From: an uncultured Acidimicrobiales bacterium
Lineage (GTDB): Bacteria; Actinomycetota; Acidimicrobiia; Acidimicrobiales; SHLQ01
Assembly (NCBI GenBank): GCA_937934655.1
Contig: CALGZB010000063.1
Coordinates: forward strand, 1 to 50,953
Length of the DNA: 50,953 nt
Direction of reading: 5' to 3'
Positions 33,525-41,247 of this stretch are shown here, in pieces (position 1 is the stretch's first letter; each line of letters opens with the position of its first letter). A program made the position numbers and the translations under genes. The notes under the pieces were generated by a model. It was not told the origin of the DNA and did no database searches. It was given only the letters and a program-made list of their open reading frames with translations.

Positions 33525-33583
33525 CCGAACTGGTACCGCCAGCGCAGGGCAGGACGACCAAATCCGGTACCGGTTCGGTTTTT
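33525..33583 (+). terminator. Dispersed terminator-like stem-loop, copy 2
   Basis: CCGAACTGGTACCG (33525-33538) pairs with CGGTACCGGTTCGG (33565-33578) over 14 bp with one U-G wobble. The loop is 26 nt and TTTTT follows at 33579-33583. Here it sits where the terminator of the cNMP-binding gene is expected. It shares stem sequence, wobble position, loop length and loop words (CCAG, ACGAC) with the element at 7837-7896. Confidence 0.85.
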
Positions 33584-33601
33584 GTTGAAGAGCGGCCGGG
33601 G

Positions 33602-33607
33602 TAGGGT
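33602..33607 (+). promoter_or_regulatory. Probable -10 box before the LLM gene
   Basis: TAGGGT is a typical actinobacterial -10; the weak TTTTTG 17 nt upstream overlaps the terminator's T-run. It would give a leader of about 27 nt with GAAGG as the ribosome site. Confidence 0.35.
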
Positions 33608-33640
33608 GCGATTCTGCTCAACGTATGAAGGCGCTCCCGC

Positions 33641-34528
33641 ATGCAATTTGGCTGTGTATTTCCCACCACTGAGATCGGAAACGATCCGCTAGTCATCCGC
33701 GACTACGCCCAGGCGGCCGAGGCCCTCGGCTACTCCCATATCGTCGCCTACGACCATGTTCTCGGGGCCAGTCAAGCCGACCGCACTCCCAAATTGTGGG
33801 GGCCTTACGACGAGACACATCCCTTCCACGAACCAATGACCCTTCTGGCATTTCTGGCCGGGGTCACCACCACGATCGAGTTCATGACCGGCGTGCTCAT
33901 CGCGCCGCAACGACAAACAGCGCTTATCGCCAAGCAGGCGGCAGAACTCGCAATCCTCTCCGGCAACCGGTTCCGGCTGGGTGTCGGCACCGGATGGAAC
34001 TTTGTCGAGTACGAATCTCTCGGCATGCCGTTCGCCGACCGAGGCCGGATGCTCGACGAGCAGATCGACGTATTCCGCCAACTGTGGGAGAACGACCTCG
34101 TTGACTACACCGGGGACTTCCACCGCCTCGAGCGGGTGAACGCCCTCCCCCGTCCCAGCGTCTCCGTGCCGATTTGGATTGGCGGGGGTGCGGCGCCGGC
34201 TCTGCGAAGAGCAGCAGAGGTCGGCGACGGATTCATCTTCGGATCAGCCACCAAACACTCCATTCGCGGCTGCCAGGACCTGCTCGAACGTCTTGAGGAA
34301 ACCGGACGACGCGACGGCTTCGGCATCGACGCGCTGATGGGCTTCGGGGATGGCCCCGAGGCTTGGCACACTGCGGTGAACGAATGGTCTGAGCTCGGCG
34401 CCGACTCTCTTTCGGTTCGGGCGATGACCGCCAGTTCCGCCATGGTCGGCGAGGCCGACCCAGGGTTCACGTCACCCCAGCAACACATCGATTCGCTCGA
34501 GACCTTCATGAACGAAGTCCGCGGCTAG
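33641..34528 (+). CDS. LLM-class F420-dependent oxidoreductase
   Basis: A 295-aa luciferase-like monooxygenase-fold protein. Segments typical of the F420-dependent subgroup are visible: MQFGCVFPTTEIGNDP at the N-terminus, AYDHVLGA, FMTGVLIAPQRQ, RFRLGVGTGWNFVEYE and PIWIGGGAAPALRRAAEVGDG. Such enzymes transfer hydride between coenzyme F420 and diverse organic substrates. GAAGG lies about 9 nt before the ATG. The next gene is another LLM protein, but 109 nt apart and of a different subgroup. Confidence 0.92.
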   Translation: MQFGCVFPTTEIGNDPLVIRDYAQAAEALGYSHIVAYDHVLGASQADRTPKLWGPYDETHPFHEPMTLLAFLAGVTTTIEFMTGVLIAPQRQTALIAKQAAELAILSGNRFRLGVGTGWNFVEYESLGMPFADRGRMLDEQIDVFRQLWENDLVDYTGDFHRLERVNALPRPSVSVPIWIGGGAAPALRRAAEVGDGFIFGSATKHSIRGCQDLLERLEETGRRDGFGIDALMGFGDGPEAWHTAVNEWSELGADSLSVRAMTASSAMVGEADPGFTSPQQHIDSLETFMNEVRG

Positions 34529-34637
34529 CCAACGGGTACGCCACAGCAGGCCCGGCAGAATCGACGCGGGCTTTTGCTCGCGCCGCCTCCATCATCCAGT
34601 ATCGCTGAACACCATCACGAGAGAAGAGTGCATCACC

Positions 34638-35660
34638 ATGAAGATCGACGGAGGAATCGGAACCGCCAACATCAAGAAGGCCGGCGATGCTGCTGCCAGC
34701 CAAGAAGCAGCCGGGTATGACGGTCTCTGGACCGCCGAAACCGCCCACGACCCGTTTCTGCCCCTGGCGCTTGCCGCAGAGCGCACCGAATCCGTCGAAC
34801 TCGGTACGAGCATCGCGGTGGCCTTCGCCCGGAATCCAATGCTGCTCGCCAACCTTGGCTGGGACCTCCAGTCGCTGTCTGACGGCCGCTTCATTCTCGG
34901 CCTCGGAAGCCAGATCAAGCCGCACATCACCAAGCGATTCTCGATGGAATGGTCAAAGCCCGCAGCACGCATGCGCGAGATGGTGCTCGCCGTTCGAGCG
35001 ATCTGGGATACATGGCTTACCGGCGACAAGCTCGACTTCCAGGGCGACTTCTACACCCACACAATCATGACGCCATTCTTCACACCGAAGGCGTCCGAAC
35101 TCGACGGCTTCGGCGCACCCAAGATCTTCCTTGCCGGCGTGGGCCCGCTCATGACCGAGGTGGCCGGCGAGGTCTGCGATGGCTTTATTTGCCACGGCTT
35201 CACTACCGAACAGTTCCTTCGTGAGGTCACCATGCCTGCCCTCGAACGCGGTCGAGCCAAGGCGGGCAAAACCATGGAAGGCTTCGAGATCGTCGGACCG
35301 TCGTTTGTGGTTTCGGGCAGCAACGAAGAAGAACTCGAAGCCGCAAAAGTCGGCACGCGCCAGCAGATTGCCTTCTACGGATCGACCCCGGCCTACAAAC
35401 CAGTCCTCGATATCCATGGGTGGGGCGATCTTCAGCCCGAACTCAACCGCATGTCCAAAGAGGGACAGTGGGTCGAGATGGGCAACCTCATCGACGACGA
35501 GATTCTCAACACGTTCGCGGTAGTCGGCGAACCCAAAACCGTGGCACCAGAAATCGCAAAGCGGTACAGCGACGTAATCGGCCGCCTGTCGTTCTATGCC
35601 CCATACGAATCGAGTGGCGCGTGGTGGCTCGACATCATGGACGACCTCAAGGCCGTCTAG
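34638..35660 (+). CDS. LLM-class F420-dependent oxidoreductase, TIGR03617-like
   Basis: A 340-aa luciferase-like oxidoreductase resembling the actinobacterial TIGR03617 group. Signposts are GLWTAETAHDPFLPLALAAE, VELGTSIAVAFARNPM, RFILGLGSQIKPHI, KIFLAGVGPLMTEVAGEVCDG and AYKPVLDIHGW. Members are common in steroid- or lipid-degrading Actinobacteria but mostly lack assigned substrates. GAGAAGAG lies upstream of the ATG at 34638. The stop is followed at once by a degenerate tandem repeat tract. Confidence 0.92.
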   Translation: MKIDGGIGTANIKKAGDAAASQEAAGYDGLWTAETAHDPFLPLALAAERTESVELGTSIAVAFARNPMLLANLGWDLQSLSDGRFILGLGSQIKPHITKRFSMEWSKPAARMREMVLAVRAIWDTWLTGDKLDFQGDFYTHTIMTPFFTPKASELDGFGAPKIFLAGVGPLMTEVAGEVCDGFICHGFTTEQFLREVTMPALERGRAKAGKTMEGFEIVGPSFVVSGSNEEELEAAKVGTRQQIAFYGSTPAYKPVLDIHGWGDLQPELNRMSKEGQWVEMGNLIDDEILNTFAVVGEPKTVAPEIAKRYSDVIGRLSFYAPYESSGAWWLDIMDDLKAV

Positions 35661-35755
35661 CTCTTCGAAGCCCCGATCTTCGAAGGCCTATCTTTGAAGG
35701 GCCCTATCTTCATCTTTGAAGGGCCCTATCTTTGAAGGCCGTATCTTCGAAGCCC
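35660..35755. repeat. Degenerate tandem repeat tract after an LLM gene
   Basis: Six or so copies of a 14-16-bp unit close to TCTTYGAAGGSCCTA run from just after the stop codon to within 45 nt of the next gene. Two copies (TCTTTGAAGGGCCCTA) are identical. Confidence 0.85.
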
Positions 35756-35797
35756 ATGCATCCGTTAGCGGATGCGCCGACGCTAACTTGGTAGTGA

Positions 35798-37438
35798 ATG
35801 GAAGAGCGCGGAAAATCTCACGAGCAACAGCCTCCAGCGACCGCTCGTCCGCGTCCGCATAGCAAACCCACCGTCGATCGCCGAAAGGTGCTCTTCGGCA
35901 TGGGCTTCGGCGCGGCGAACTTAGCGATGCTCCGCCAATTGGGAGCATCGCCCGCCGACTTCGTAACCACGCCCGGGGCCGCTGCCGATGCAGCCTCTGG
36001 CGACCGAGTATCCACCACGCTGCCACCCACGGTGTCCACCGACCCCCCGTCGATCGCGAACGAAGCCCCGCCCGAAGACACCCACGTCTATGACCGAGTG
36101 ATCTCGGGCGGTCGCGTGATCGACCCCGAAAGCGGTTTCGATGCCATCGCCGACGTGGGCATCGATGGCAAAACCATCACCGCAATCAGCTTGCAACCGT
36201 TGCAAAGTAGTAACGCTCGCATCGATGCCACCGGCCTCGTCGTTGCCCCCGGATTCATTGACATCCTCAGCTATAACCCCAACGGGTACGGCGAGTGGTT
36301 CAAAATCCAAGATGGCGTCACCACCAATCTGTGCATGCATGGGGTCGATGTTCCCGGCCAAACGTTCTTCCGCCAGGTCGAACAGCTTGGTGGCTCGCCG
36401 GTGCACTACGGCGGCGCTTCCGACAACGACAAAGTTCGGAACGCCACATCGTCGCTCGGCGTCTACGACGAGGCCTCGACCTCACAACTTGACGCCATCG
36501 TCGGTGCCGCACGAAGCGATATTGAAGCCGGCCTCATCGGCATCCATATGCAGCCCGAATATGCACCCGGGGCTACCGAAATCGAAGTCATCGCCCATGC
36601 GCGCCTCACGCAAGAACTCGGCGTGCCGCTTTGCGTCCATGCCCGCTACTCCGACGACTTTGAGCCAGGCACTCAGGCCGAAGCGATGAGCGAGGTCGTG
36701 CGGGTCGCCGAGGCCACTGGGGCACGCATTCACGTCGAACACATCAACAGCACGGGAGGCACCGGCCGTATGCCTGCCGCGCTCGCCACCCTCGAGGGCG
36801 GACGAAATCAAGGTCTCGACATCTCCGCCTGCATCTACCCGTATCGCTTTTGGGCCACGTATCTCCGCTCCCCCCGCTATGACAACTGGCAAGAGAAGTA
36901 CGGCATCAGCTACGACCAACTCCAAGTAGCCGGCACCGCCGATCGCCTCACCGCTAGCACCTACCAGCAGGCGTTCGAAGACAATCGATTGACTGCGGCG
37001 TTCACCATGAGCGAGGACGACATCCAAACGGCCCTCCGCACGCCATGGCTCATGGTCGGCAGCGACGCCATTCTGGAACCGCCCCACAACAACCACCCAC
37101 GAAGCACCGGCTGCTTCTCAAAAACTATTGGCCGGTACGTTCGCGAGCTTCAGGTCATGGATATGCGGTCGGGCCTGGCGAAACTCACCATCCTCCCTGC
37201 CAAGCTGGTCGAAGGCGCCGCTCCAGCCATGCGCCGCAAGGGCCGGATGCAAATGGGTGCCGATGCCGACATCTCCGTCTTCGACCCAGCCACCATCATC
37301 GATAGGTCCACCATCGCCAAACCACAGCGAGCCTCGGTCGGAATGCAGTGGGTGCTCGTCGATGGCACAATCGTGCTCACCCCCGACGGTCTCGACCGAT
37401 CTGTTATGCCGGGTACCCCCATTCGCTCTGCTCTCTAG
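35798..37438 (+). CDS. Tat-exported amidohydrolase, D-aminoacylase-like, lacking the HxH motif
   Basis: A 546-aa amidohydrolase. Residues 27-45 (DRRKVLFGMGFGAANLAML) are a twin-arginine signal, so the enzyme is exported folded. The body matches N-acyl-D-amino-acid deacylases (VISGGRVIDPESG, ATGLVVAPGFID), but the expected H-T-H is replaced by ILSYN (156-160). C179, a His in VHARYSD, a His in HVEHIN and the Asp of VGSDA are kept. In characterised D-aminoacylase the tightly bound zinc uses the Cys and these later His residues, while HxH holds a weakly bound second metal, so one-metal activity is possible. It is distinct from the cytoplasmic-type homologue at 27856. Confidence 0.85.
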   Translation: MEERGKSHEQQPPATARPRPHSKPTVDRRKVLFGMGFGAANLAMLRQLGASPADFVTTPGAAADAASGDRVSTTLPPTVSTDPPSIANEAPPEDTHVYDRVISGGRVIDPESGFDAIADVGIDGKTITAISLQPLQSSNARIDATGLVVAPGFIDILSYNPNGYGEWFKIQDGVTTNLCMHGVDVPGQTFFRQVEQLGGSPVHYGGASDNDKVRNATSSLGVYDEASTSQLDAIVGAARSDIEAGLIGIHMQPEYAPGATEIEVIAHARLTQELGVPLCVHARYSDDFEPGTQAEAMSEVVRVAEATGARIHVEHINSTGGTGRMPAALATLEGGRNQGLDISACIYPYRFWATYLRSPRYDNWQEKYGISYDQLQVAGTADRLTASTYQQAFEDNRLTAAFTMSEDDIQTALRTPWLMVGSDAILEPPHNNHPRSTGCFSKTIGRYVRELQVMDMRSGLAKLTILPAKLVEGAAPAMRRKGRMQMGADADISVFDPATIIDRSTIAKPQRASVGMQWVLVDGTIVLTPDGLDRSVMPGTPIRSAL

Positions 37439-37450
37439 ATAGCTTTCGAG

Positions 37451-37494
37451 GCATGGGAGGAGGCATGGAAGGAAGCATGGGAGGAGGCATGGAA
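37451..37494 (+). repeat. Tandem repeat of ribosome site plus start codon
   Basis: A 24-bp unit beginning GCATGGGAGGAGGCATGGAA occurs at 37451 and again at 37475. Each copy carries GGAGGAGG and two in-frame ATG codons, giving four candidate starts (37453, 37465, 37477, 37489) for the following gene. Confidence 0.85.
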
Positions 37495-38811
37495 AACGGC
37501 GAAACCAACGGCGTGAGCCCCAAATCGCAAGATCGTGCGCCACGACCGGTTCCCTATGACCGAGTTGCCGCTTGGGGAATCTTCTTCATCGCCGTCGCCC
37601 TCTTCGTCACCGCAATGGTGGTCCGCCCCTCGTCCGGCGGAATCCCAGGCGTCACCGCTGTCGACATCGGCGCCCCCGCCGCCCGGTCAGGCACCCCCAA
37701 CAGCGGGATATCAGACTCCGACGACGAGACAACACAAGACGGCTCTGCGGACGACGATTTCGGCGACGGCACTGGAGACACTGGAGACTCCAGCGGGTTT
37801 CCCATCGCACGCGAGGGCGATGATTCGACGGTAACGCTCGCGTTTACGGGCGACCTGTTGGTCCATGAGTCGGTTGCGGGCAACGCCCAGACCGCCGATG
37901 GCTACGATTTCGCTCCGCAGTTTGCCGATGTTGCCCCGATTCTTCAAGGGGCCGACCTCGCCCTCTGCCATCTCGAAACCCCGATTTCGTCAGACAACTC
38001 GTCACTGTCGTACTACCCGGCGTTCCTCGTACCGTCGCAACTCGCCGATGGCATCAGCGGTGCCGGTTTCGACGGCTGCTCGGTTGCTTCCAACCATTCG
38101 CTCGATGCCGGGGAGGCCGGCGCACAAAGCACCTTTGCCGAACTCTCTCGCGTGGGACTCGGGATCGCAGGCATCGCAGGGCCCGGCGAAAGTCGCGGGC
38201 GTTCAGCGATCTACAAGGTGAGAGATCTCAGCATCGGGCACCTTTCCTACACCTACGGTCTCAACGGCCTCGAGCCCTCCGGCCGCAACGCCGAGCTCAC
38301 CAACATCATCGACGCTGGCGCCATCGAGGCCGATGCCGCTTCGCTCAAAAGCCAAGGCGCCGACTTCGTTGTTGTCAGCACCCACTGGGGAGTCGAGTAC
38401 ACGACCGAACTCACCGACCAGCAGGCCGAACTCGGGCCGCAGCTCATCGCGTCGGACAATGTCGACCTGGTGATTGGCCACCACGCGCATGTCGTCCAGC
38501 AGATCACCGAGTACTCGGGCGAATATGTCGCTTACGGCTTGGGGAACTTCTTGTCGAACCAGTCCGCCGAGACCTGCAGCCCCTGCCCGGCGAGCACCCA
38601 AGACGGGGCGATTCTTCTGTTCGAAGTCGCCGCCGCCGACACGGGTGGATTCCGGGTGACGAACCTGCGGGCCATACCCACGTGGGTCGACCGCACGAAC
38701 GGCCATGTGATTCGAGTTGTATCGGGAACTAGCGAAGGGTCCCAGGCTGAATCACTGGGCCGAACGACCCAGGCGTTGCGCAGCACCGGCACTCAGCTCG
38801 AAATCGGCTGA
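37453..38811 (+). CDS. CapA-family metallophosphatase-like protein, membrane anchored
   Basis: A protein of up to 452 aa. After a Gly/Met-rich start there is one membrane helix (about 40-57), an acidic Asp/Gly-rich spacer to about 122, and an extracytoplasmic CapA (poly-gamma-glutamate synthesis) domain. The calcineurin-like motifs are visible: FTGDLLVHES (131-140), CHLETPI, SNHSLDAGE, STHWGVEY, GHHAHVVQ and AYGLGNFLSN. CapA proteins act in capsule or polyglutamate formation, but most homologues are uncharacterised. Four in-frame ATGs lie within the repeat at 37451-37494; the first is given. It starts 14 nt after the amidohydrolase stop, so co-transcription is likely. Confidence 0.88.
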   Translation: MGGGMEGSMGGGMENGETNGVSPKSQDRAPRPVPYDRVAAWGIFFIAVALFVTAMVVRPSSGGIPGVTAVDIGAPAARSGTPNSGISDSDDETTQDGSADDDFGDGTGDTGDSSGFPIAREGDDSTVTLAFTGDLLVHESVAGNAQTADGYDFAPQFADVAPILQGADLALCHLETPISSDNSSLSYYPAFLVPSQLADGISGAGFDGCSVASNHSLDAGEAGAQSTFAELSRVGLGIAGIAGPGESRGRSAIYKVRDLSIGHLSYTYGLNGLEPSGRNAELTNIIDAGAIEADAASLKSQGADFVVVSTHWGVEYTTELTDQQAELGPQLIASDNVDLVIGHHAHVVQQITEYSGEYVAYGLGNFLSNQSAETCSPCPASTQDGAILLFEVAAADTGGFRVTNLRAIPTWVDRTNGHVIRVVSGTSEGSQAESLGRTTQALRSTGTQLEIG

Positions 38812-38850
38812 CGCGCGCCACCGATTGACGTTCGAAAACGACTAGTTTGG

Positions 38851-38937
38851 CTTAGAACCCCCAAAAGAACTCGGGTCGTCACTTTGTCGAAACGCTCCCA
38901 TGAGTGTCACGATAGGTAACTGCCTTCGAGTTCTAAG
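38851..38937 (+). promoter_or_regulatory. carD leader with alternative base-pairing segments
   Basis: CTTAGAAC (38851-38858) can pair with GTTCTAAG (38930-38937), and AGAACTCG (38866-38873) can pair with CGAGTTCT (38927-38934). Both use overlapping parts of the same 3' arm, just before the carD ribosome site, so the pairings exclude each other. A TTGACG at 38825-38830 may belong to a promoter. Confidence 0.4.
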
Positions 38938-38957
38938 CATTGATCCCTGGAGATATT

Positions 38958-39437
38958 TTGACGTTCAAAGCAGGCGACCGAGTCGTCTACCCGCACCATG
39001 GTGCAGCGATTGTCGAGAAGAAAGAAAAGAAGAAAGCCTTCGGCGAAGAGAAGGAATACCTCGTTCTGCGCATGGCGCACGGCGAAATGGTTCTTTCTGT
39101 ACCCGTCGACAAGGCCGAAGAAGTCGGCATGCGCTGGCCAATCAGCACCGAAGATGTCGAAGACCTCTTCGAGGTGCTCCAAAAGCGTGACGTTCGCGAG
39201 CCGGCCAACTGGAGCCGCCGCTTCAAGAACCACCAAGAAAAGCTCAAGTCGGGCGACGTCTACCAGGTCGCCGAGGTTGTTCGAAACCTCGCCCTGCGCG
39301 ATGCCGAAAAGGGCCTTTCCGCTGGCGAGAAGTCACTCTTCACCAAGGCGCGCAGCGTTCTGGTATCCGAGCTCAGCTTTGCGCTCGATGTACCTGAGGA
39401 AGACGCCCTTTCAAAGGTCGAAGGCGCCCTTACCTAA
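38958..39437 (+). CDS. carD: CarD-family RNA polymerase-binding transcription regulator
   Basis: A 159-aa CarD protein. The N-terminal Tudor-like RNA-polymerase interaction domain (MTFKAGDRVVYPHHGAAIVE) is followed by a helical DNA-binding domain with NWSRRFK (84-90); W85 matches the tryptophan of Mycobacterium tuberculosis CarD that wedges into the -10 minor groove to stabilise open complexes. The start is TTG 38958, with GGAG (38949-38952) 5 nt upstream; the frame extends only slightly further. Length is close to the mycobacterial protein. It is global in action, notably at rRNA promoters. The universal stress gene follows at 52 nt with its own promoter. Confidence 0.95.
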   Translation: MTFKAGDRVVYPHHGAAIVEKKEKKKAFGEEKEYLVLRMAHGEMVLSVPVDKAEEVGMRWPISTEDVEDLFEVLQKRDVREPANWSRRFKNHQEKLKSGDVYQVAEVVRNLALRDAEKGLSAGEKSLFTKARSVLVSELSFALDVPEEDALSKVEGALT

Positions 39438-39458
39438 ACCCGGATCGCCTGCTACCAT
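39430..39458 (+). promoter_or_regulatory. Probable promoter of the universal stress protein gene
   Basis: TTACCT (39430-39435) and TACCAT (39453-39458) are spaced by 17 nt. The -35 overlaps the end of carD. The leader of about 24 nt contains AGGAG at 39478-39482. Confidence 0.45.
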
Positions 39459-39488
39459 GTGACCATCGTCACTGAGCAGGAGATCCAC

Positions 39489-39998
39489 ATGGTTGAAGAT
39501 CGTCAACACCGCATTGTTGTTGGTGTGGAAGGCTCAGGCGGTGCGCGCAAGGCGCTTCGTTGGGCGATCTGCGAGGCGAAGTATCGCAACGCCCATATCG
39601 AGGTGGTCACCGCGTACGCACCCACCTACATTCCGGCGGCACCTGACCTCGGGTTCGTGCCGCTCACACCGCCCGACATCGAACGCGAAGTCCAAAAGCT
39701 TCAAAGTGATGTCGTGGCTTCGGTGCAAGACCGAATCGATGCGGCTGGCATTTCGGTGTCTCAGACCATTGAGCGTGGTCGCGCCGCCGATGTGTTGGTC
39801 CGAGTCTCCGAGGGCGCCGACATGCTCGTTGTTGGAAACCGGGGCCGTGGTGGTTTCCGAGGTCTCCGCCTCGGTTCGGTCAGCCAGCAGATAGCGCAGC
39901 ACGCGTCATGCCCGGTGATGATTGTTCGTACCGATCTCGAGCCCGAGGATTGGGTTGAGATCGATCTCGCCGATGCGTCAGCTGTCGACTCGGCGTAA
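39489..39998 (+). CDS. Universal stress protein (UspA family)
   Basis: A 169-aa Usp domain. It opens with RIVVGVEGSGGARKALRWA and carries the ATP-binding motif G-x2-G-x9-G near VGNRGRGGFRGLRLGSVSQQ, followed by CPVMIV, so it belongs to the ATP-binding subgroup. These proteins support survival under starvation or stress by unclear mechanisms. AGGAG at 39478-39482 lies 6 nt before the ATG at 39489, which is preferred over the ATG-less extension to 39459. Its last 21 bp overlap the convergent DUF2071 gene. Confidence 0.93.
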   Translation: MVEDRQHRIVVGVEGSGGARKALRWAICEAKYRNAHIEVVTAYAPTYIPAAPDLGFVPLTPPDIEREVQKLQSDVVASVQDRIDAAGISVSQTIERGRAADVLVRVSEGADMLVVGNRGRGGFRGLRLGSVSQQIAQHASCPVMIVRTDLEPEDWVEIDLADASAVDSA

Positions 39999-40712
39999 CC
40001 GGCCGATCTTTACCGACACCCCAGCACTGGCGTGCACAACCGGATCATCGGTCGCCGGCGGCAATCCAGCATGAGCAAGCAAGGTGTCGTTGAGCGACCC
40101 AAGAGTTGCGCGCTGTAGCGGCCAGCGCCCGTGGTCGACTGTTCCGTGAAAGAGTTGATTGCGCCACACCGTCGACATTCCCCACCGAGCGGTAAGAAAC
40201 AGTTCGAGTGAGGTCTCATCGCCGGCGGCAATTGGCGCGCCAGGCGTAACGGCAAACCGGGTGGACGCCCTCCCCCACGAACGACGTCTTACCGAATAAA
40301 CCCACGAGTCTCCGTCGAGCTCGGTCGAGCACTTCCCCCATCGGTACGGCAGCCCGAAGAGCGTCTGTGCGACGGCCACCGGGGCATAACGATTGATGTC
40401 GAGCGAAAAGAACCAAACGTTGCGACGCCCATCGGGGTCGACAACGTAGGTGCGGACGTTGATCTCAGGAAAGCTCGACAGCGGCCCGGCCGACAGCCCT
40501 TTGGGCGTCACGATGTTCTCCATAGAAAACCCAATGAGCCCAACCCATGCTTTTCCCCCGAAGGTATCGACCTTCAAGTTTTGCGGCAGCAACGCCTGTA
40601 CGGTCTCGGCCGGATACGACCAGTGCACAAAACCCAGGTTGTTCCAGTCCTGAAGCATGACGGGCCGGTTCACGACGCCGCGCGGTTCAGGAGAAATAGG
40701 TTCGATCCGCAC
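39978..40712 (-). CDS. DUF2071 (YqjF-like) family protein
   Basis: A 244-aa protein matching DUF2071, a family with the acetoacetate decarboxylase-like fold. Recognisable parts are MLQDWNNLGFVHWSYPAETV, LLPQNLKVDTFGGKAWVGL, FPEINVRTYV and GRRNVWFFSLDINRY. The biochemical role is unknown. It starts with GTG 40712, without a ribosome site but 6 nt after a TACACT box, so the mRNA is probably leaderless. Confidence 0.85.
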   Translation of the reverse strand: MRIEPISPEPRGVVNRPVMLQDWNNLGFVHWSYPAETVQALLPQNLKVDTFGGKAWVGLIGFSMENIVTPKGLSAGPLSSFPEINVRTYVVDPDGRRNVWFFSLDINRYAPVAVAQTLFGLPYRWGKCSTELDGDSWVYSVRRRSWGRASTRFAVTPGAPIAAGDETSLELFLTARWGMSTVWRNQLFHGTVDHGRWPLQRATLGSLNDTLLAHAGLPPATDDPVVHASAGVSVKIGRLRRVDS

Positions 40713-40718
40713 GATGCG

Positions 40719-40724
40719 AGTGTA
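40719..40724 (-). promoter_or_regulatory. Probable -10 box of a leaderless promoter (DUF2071 gene)
   Basis: TACACT on the minus strand ends 6 nt before the GTG at 40712. The -35 is not clear. Confidence 0.45.
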
Positions 40725-40750
40725 GGGAGGTCGAGTCTGATTCGGATGCG

Positions 40751-41185
40751 CTAAGCGGCCAGTAACTGTTCGCCCATGTTTACCGCAGCCCGTTTCGACA
40801 TGCTTTCGAACGCAACCTGCAGCCCTCCATCAAGAAGACGGAGGGGCCCGGTGAAGGCGAATTCGGCGGAGCGATGCACCAACGAGCCGGCTCCGTTTTG
40901 TTTCACGACGATCTCGTCACGGGCCTGCACCCGTCGACTCTTGGCTTCGAGCACGATTCGCTGTTTGGATTCGAACTCGGTGACTTCGTATTCAAGGTCA
41001 AACTGGCGGCCGTAGAACGTAAAGATCACCGCATACTTTGCGCCGATTCCTGGGCCGGCGCCATTGGTCTGTTCCACCGAGACGTACGCCGGATTCCAAA
41101 GCTCAGCCTTGGTGTAATCGGCGATTTCGCCGAATACGTACGATGCCGTGGCATCAACTTCAGTTGTCGTCTCAAAGGCAGCCAT
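40751..41185 (-). CDS. SRPBCC-family (polyketide cyclase/START-like) protein
   Basis: A 144-aa protein with the helix-grip pattern of SRPBCC domains: FETTTEVDATASYVFGEIAD (strand then helix), YTKAELWNPAYVSVEQ, a series of strands (GAKYAVIFTFYGRQFDLEYEV, RIVLEAKSRRVQARDEIVV) and a long C-terminal helix (DGGLQVAFESMSKRAAVNMG). Such domains bind hydrophobic ligands. The ATG at 41185 gives the natural fold start; the frame reaches 41218. It is divergent from the CitE-like gene across a strong palindrome. Confidence 0.85.
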   Translation of the reverse strand: MAAFETTTEVDATASYVFGEIADYTKAELWNPAYVSVEQTNGAGPGIGAKYAVIFTFYGRQFDLEYEVTEFESKQRIVLEAKSRRVQARDEIVVKQNGAGSLVHRSAEFAFTGPLRLLDGGLQVAFESMSKRAAVNMGEQLLAA

Positions 41186-41229
41186 ACCGAAACATCGGCA
41201 ATTCGGCGGCTGCATCAAGCCCCAACACC

Positions 41230-41247
41230 CTTCTTAGGGCTAAGAAG
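41230..41247. promoter_or_regulatory. 18-bp perfect palindrome, candidate operator
   Basis: CTTCTTAG-GG-CTAAGAAG: 8-bp arms with a 2-nt centre, between the divergent SRPBCC and CitE-like genes and ending 6 nt before the GTG start of the latter. It overlaps the position where a -10 element would lie, typical of a repressor site. Confidence 0.55.

Noticed and set aside
35660-35755. Degenerate repeat tract as an origin or CRISPR-like array
   Set aside because: Units are 14-16 bp without spacers; no dnaA, dnaN or DnaA-box pattern is nearby.
38825-38858. TTGACG with TTAGAA as the carD promoter
   Set aside because: The spacing of 21 nt or more is too long for a normal sigma-A type promoter; only mentioned as a possibility.
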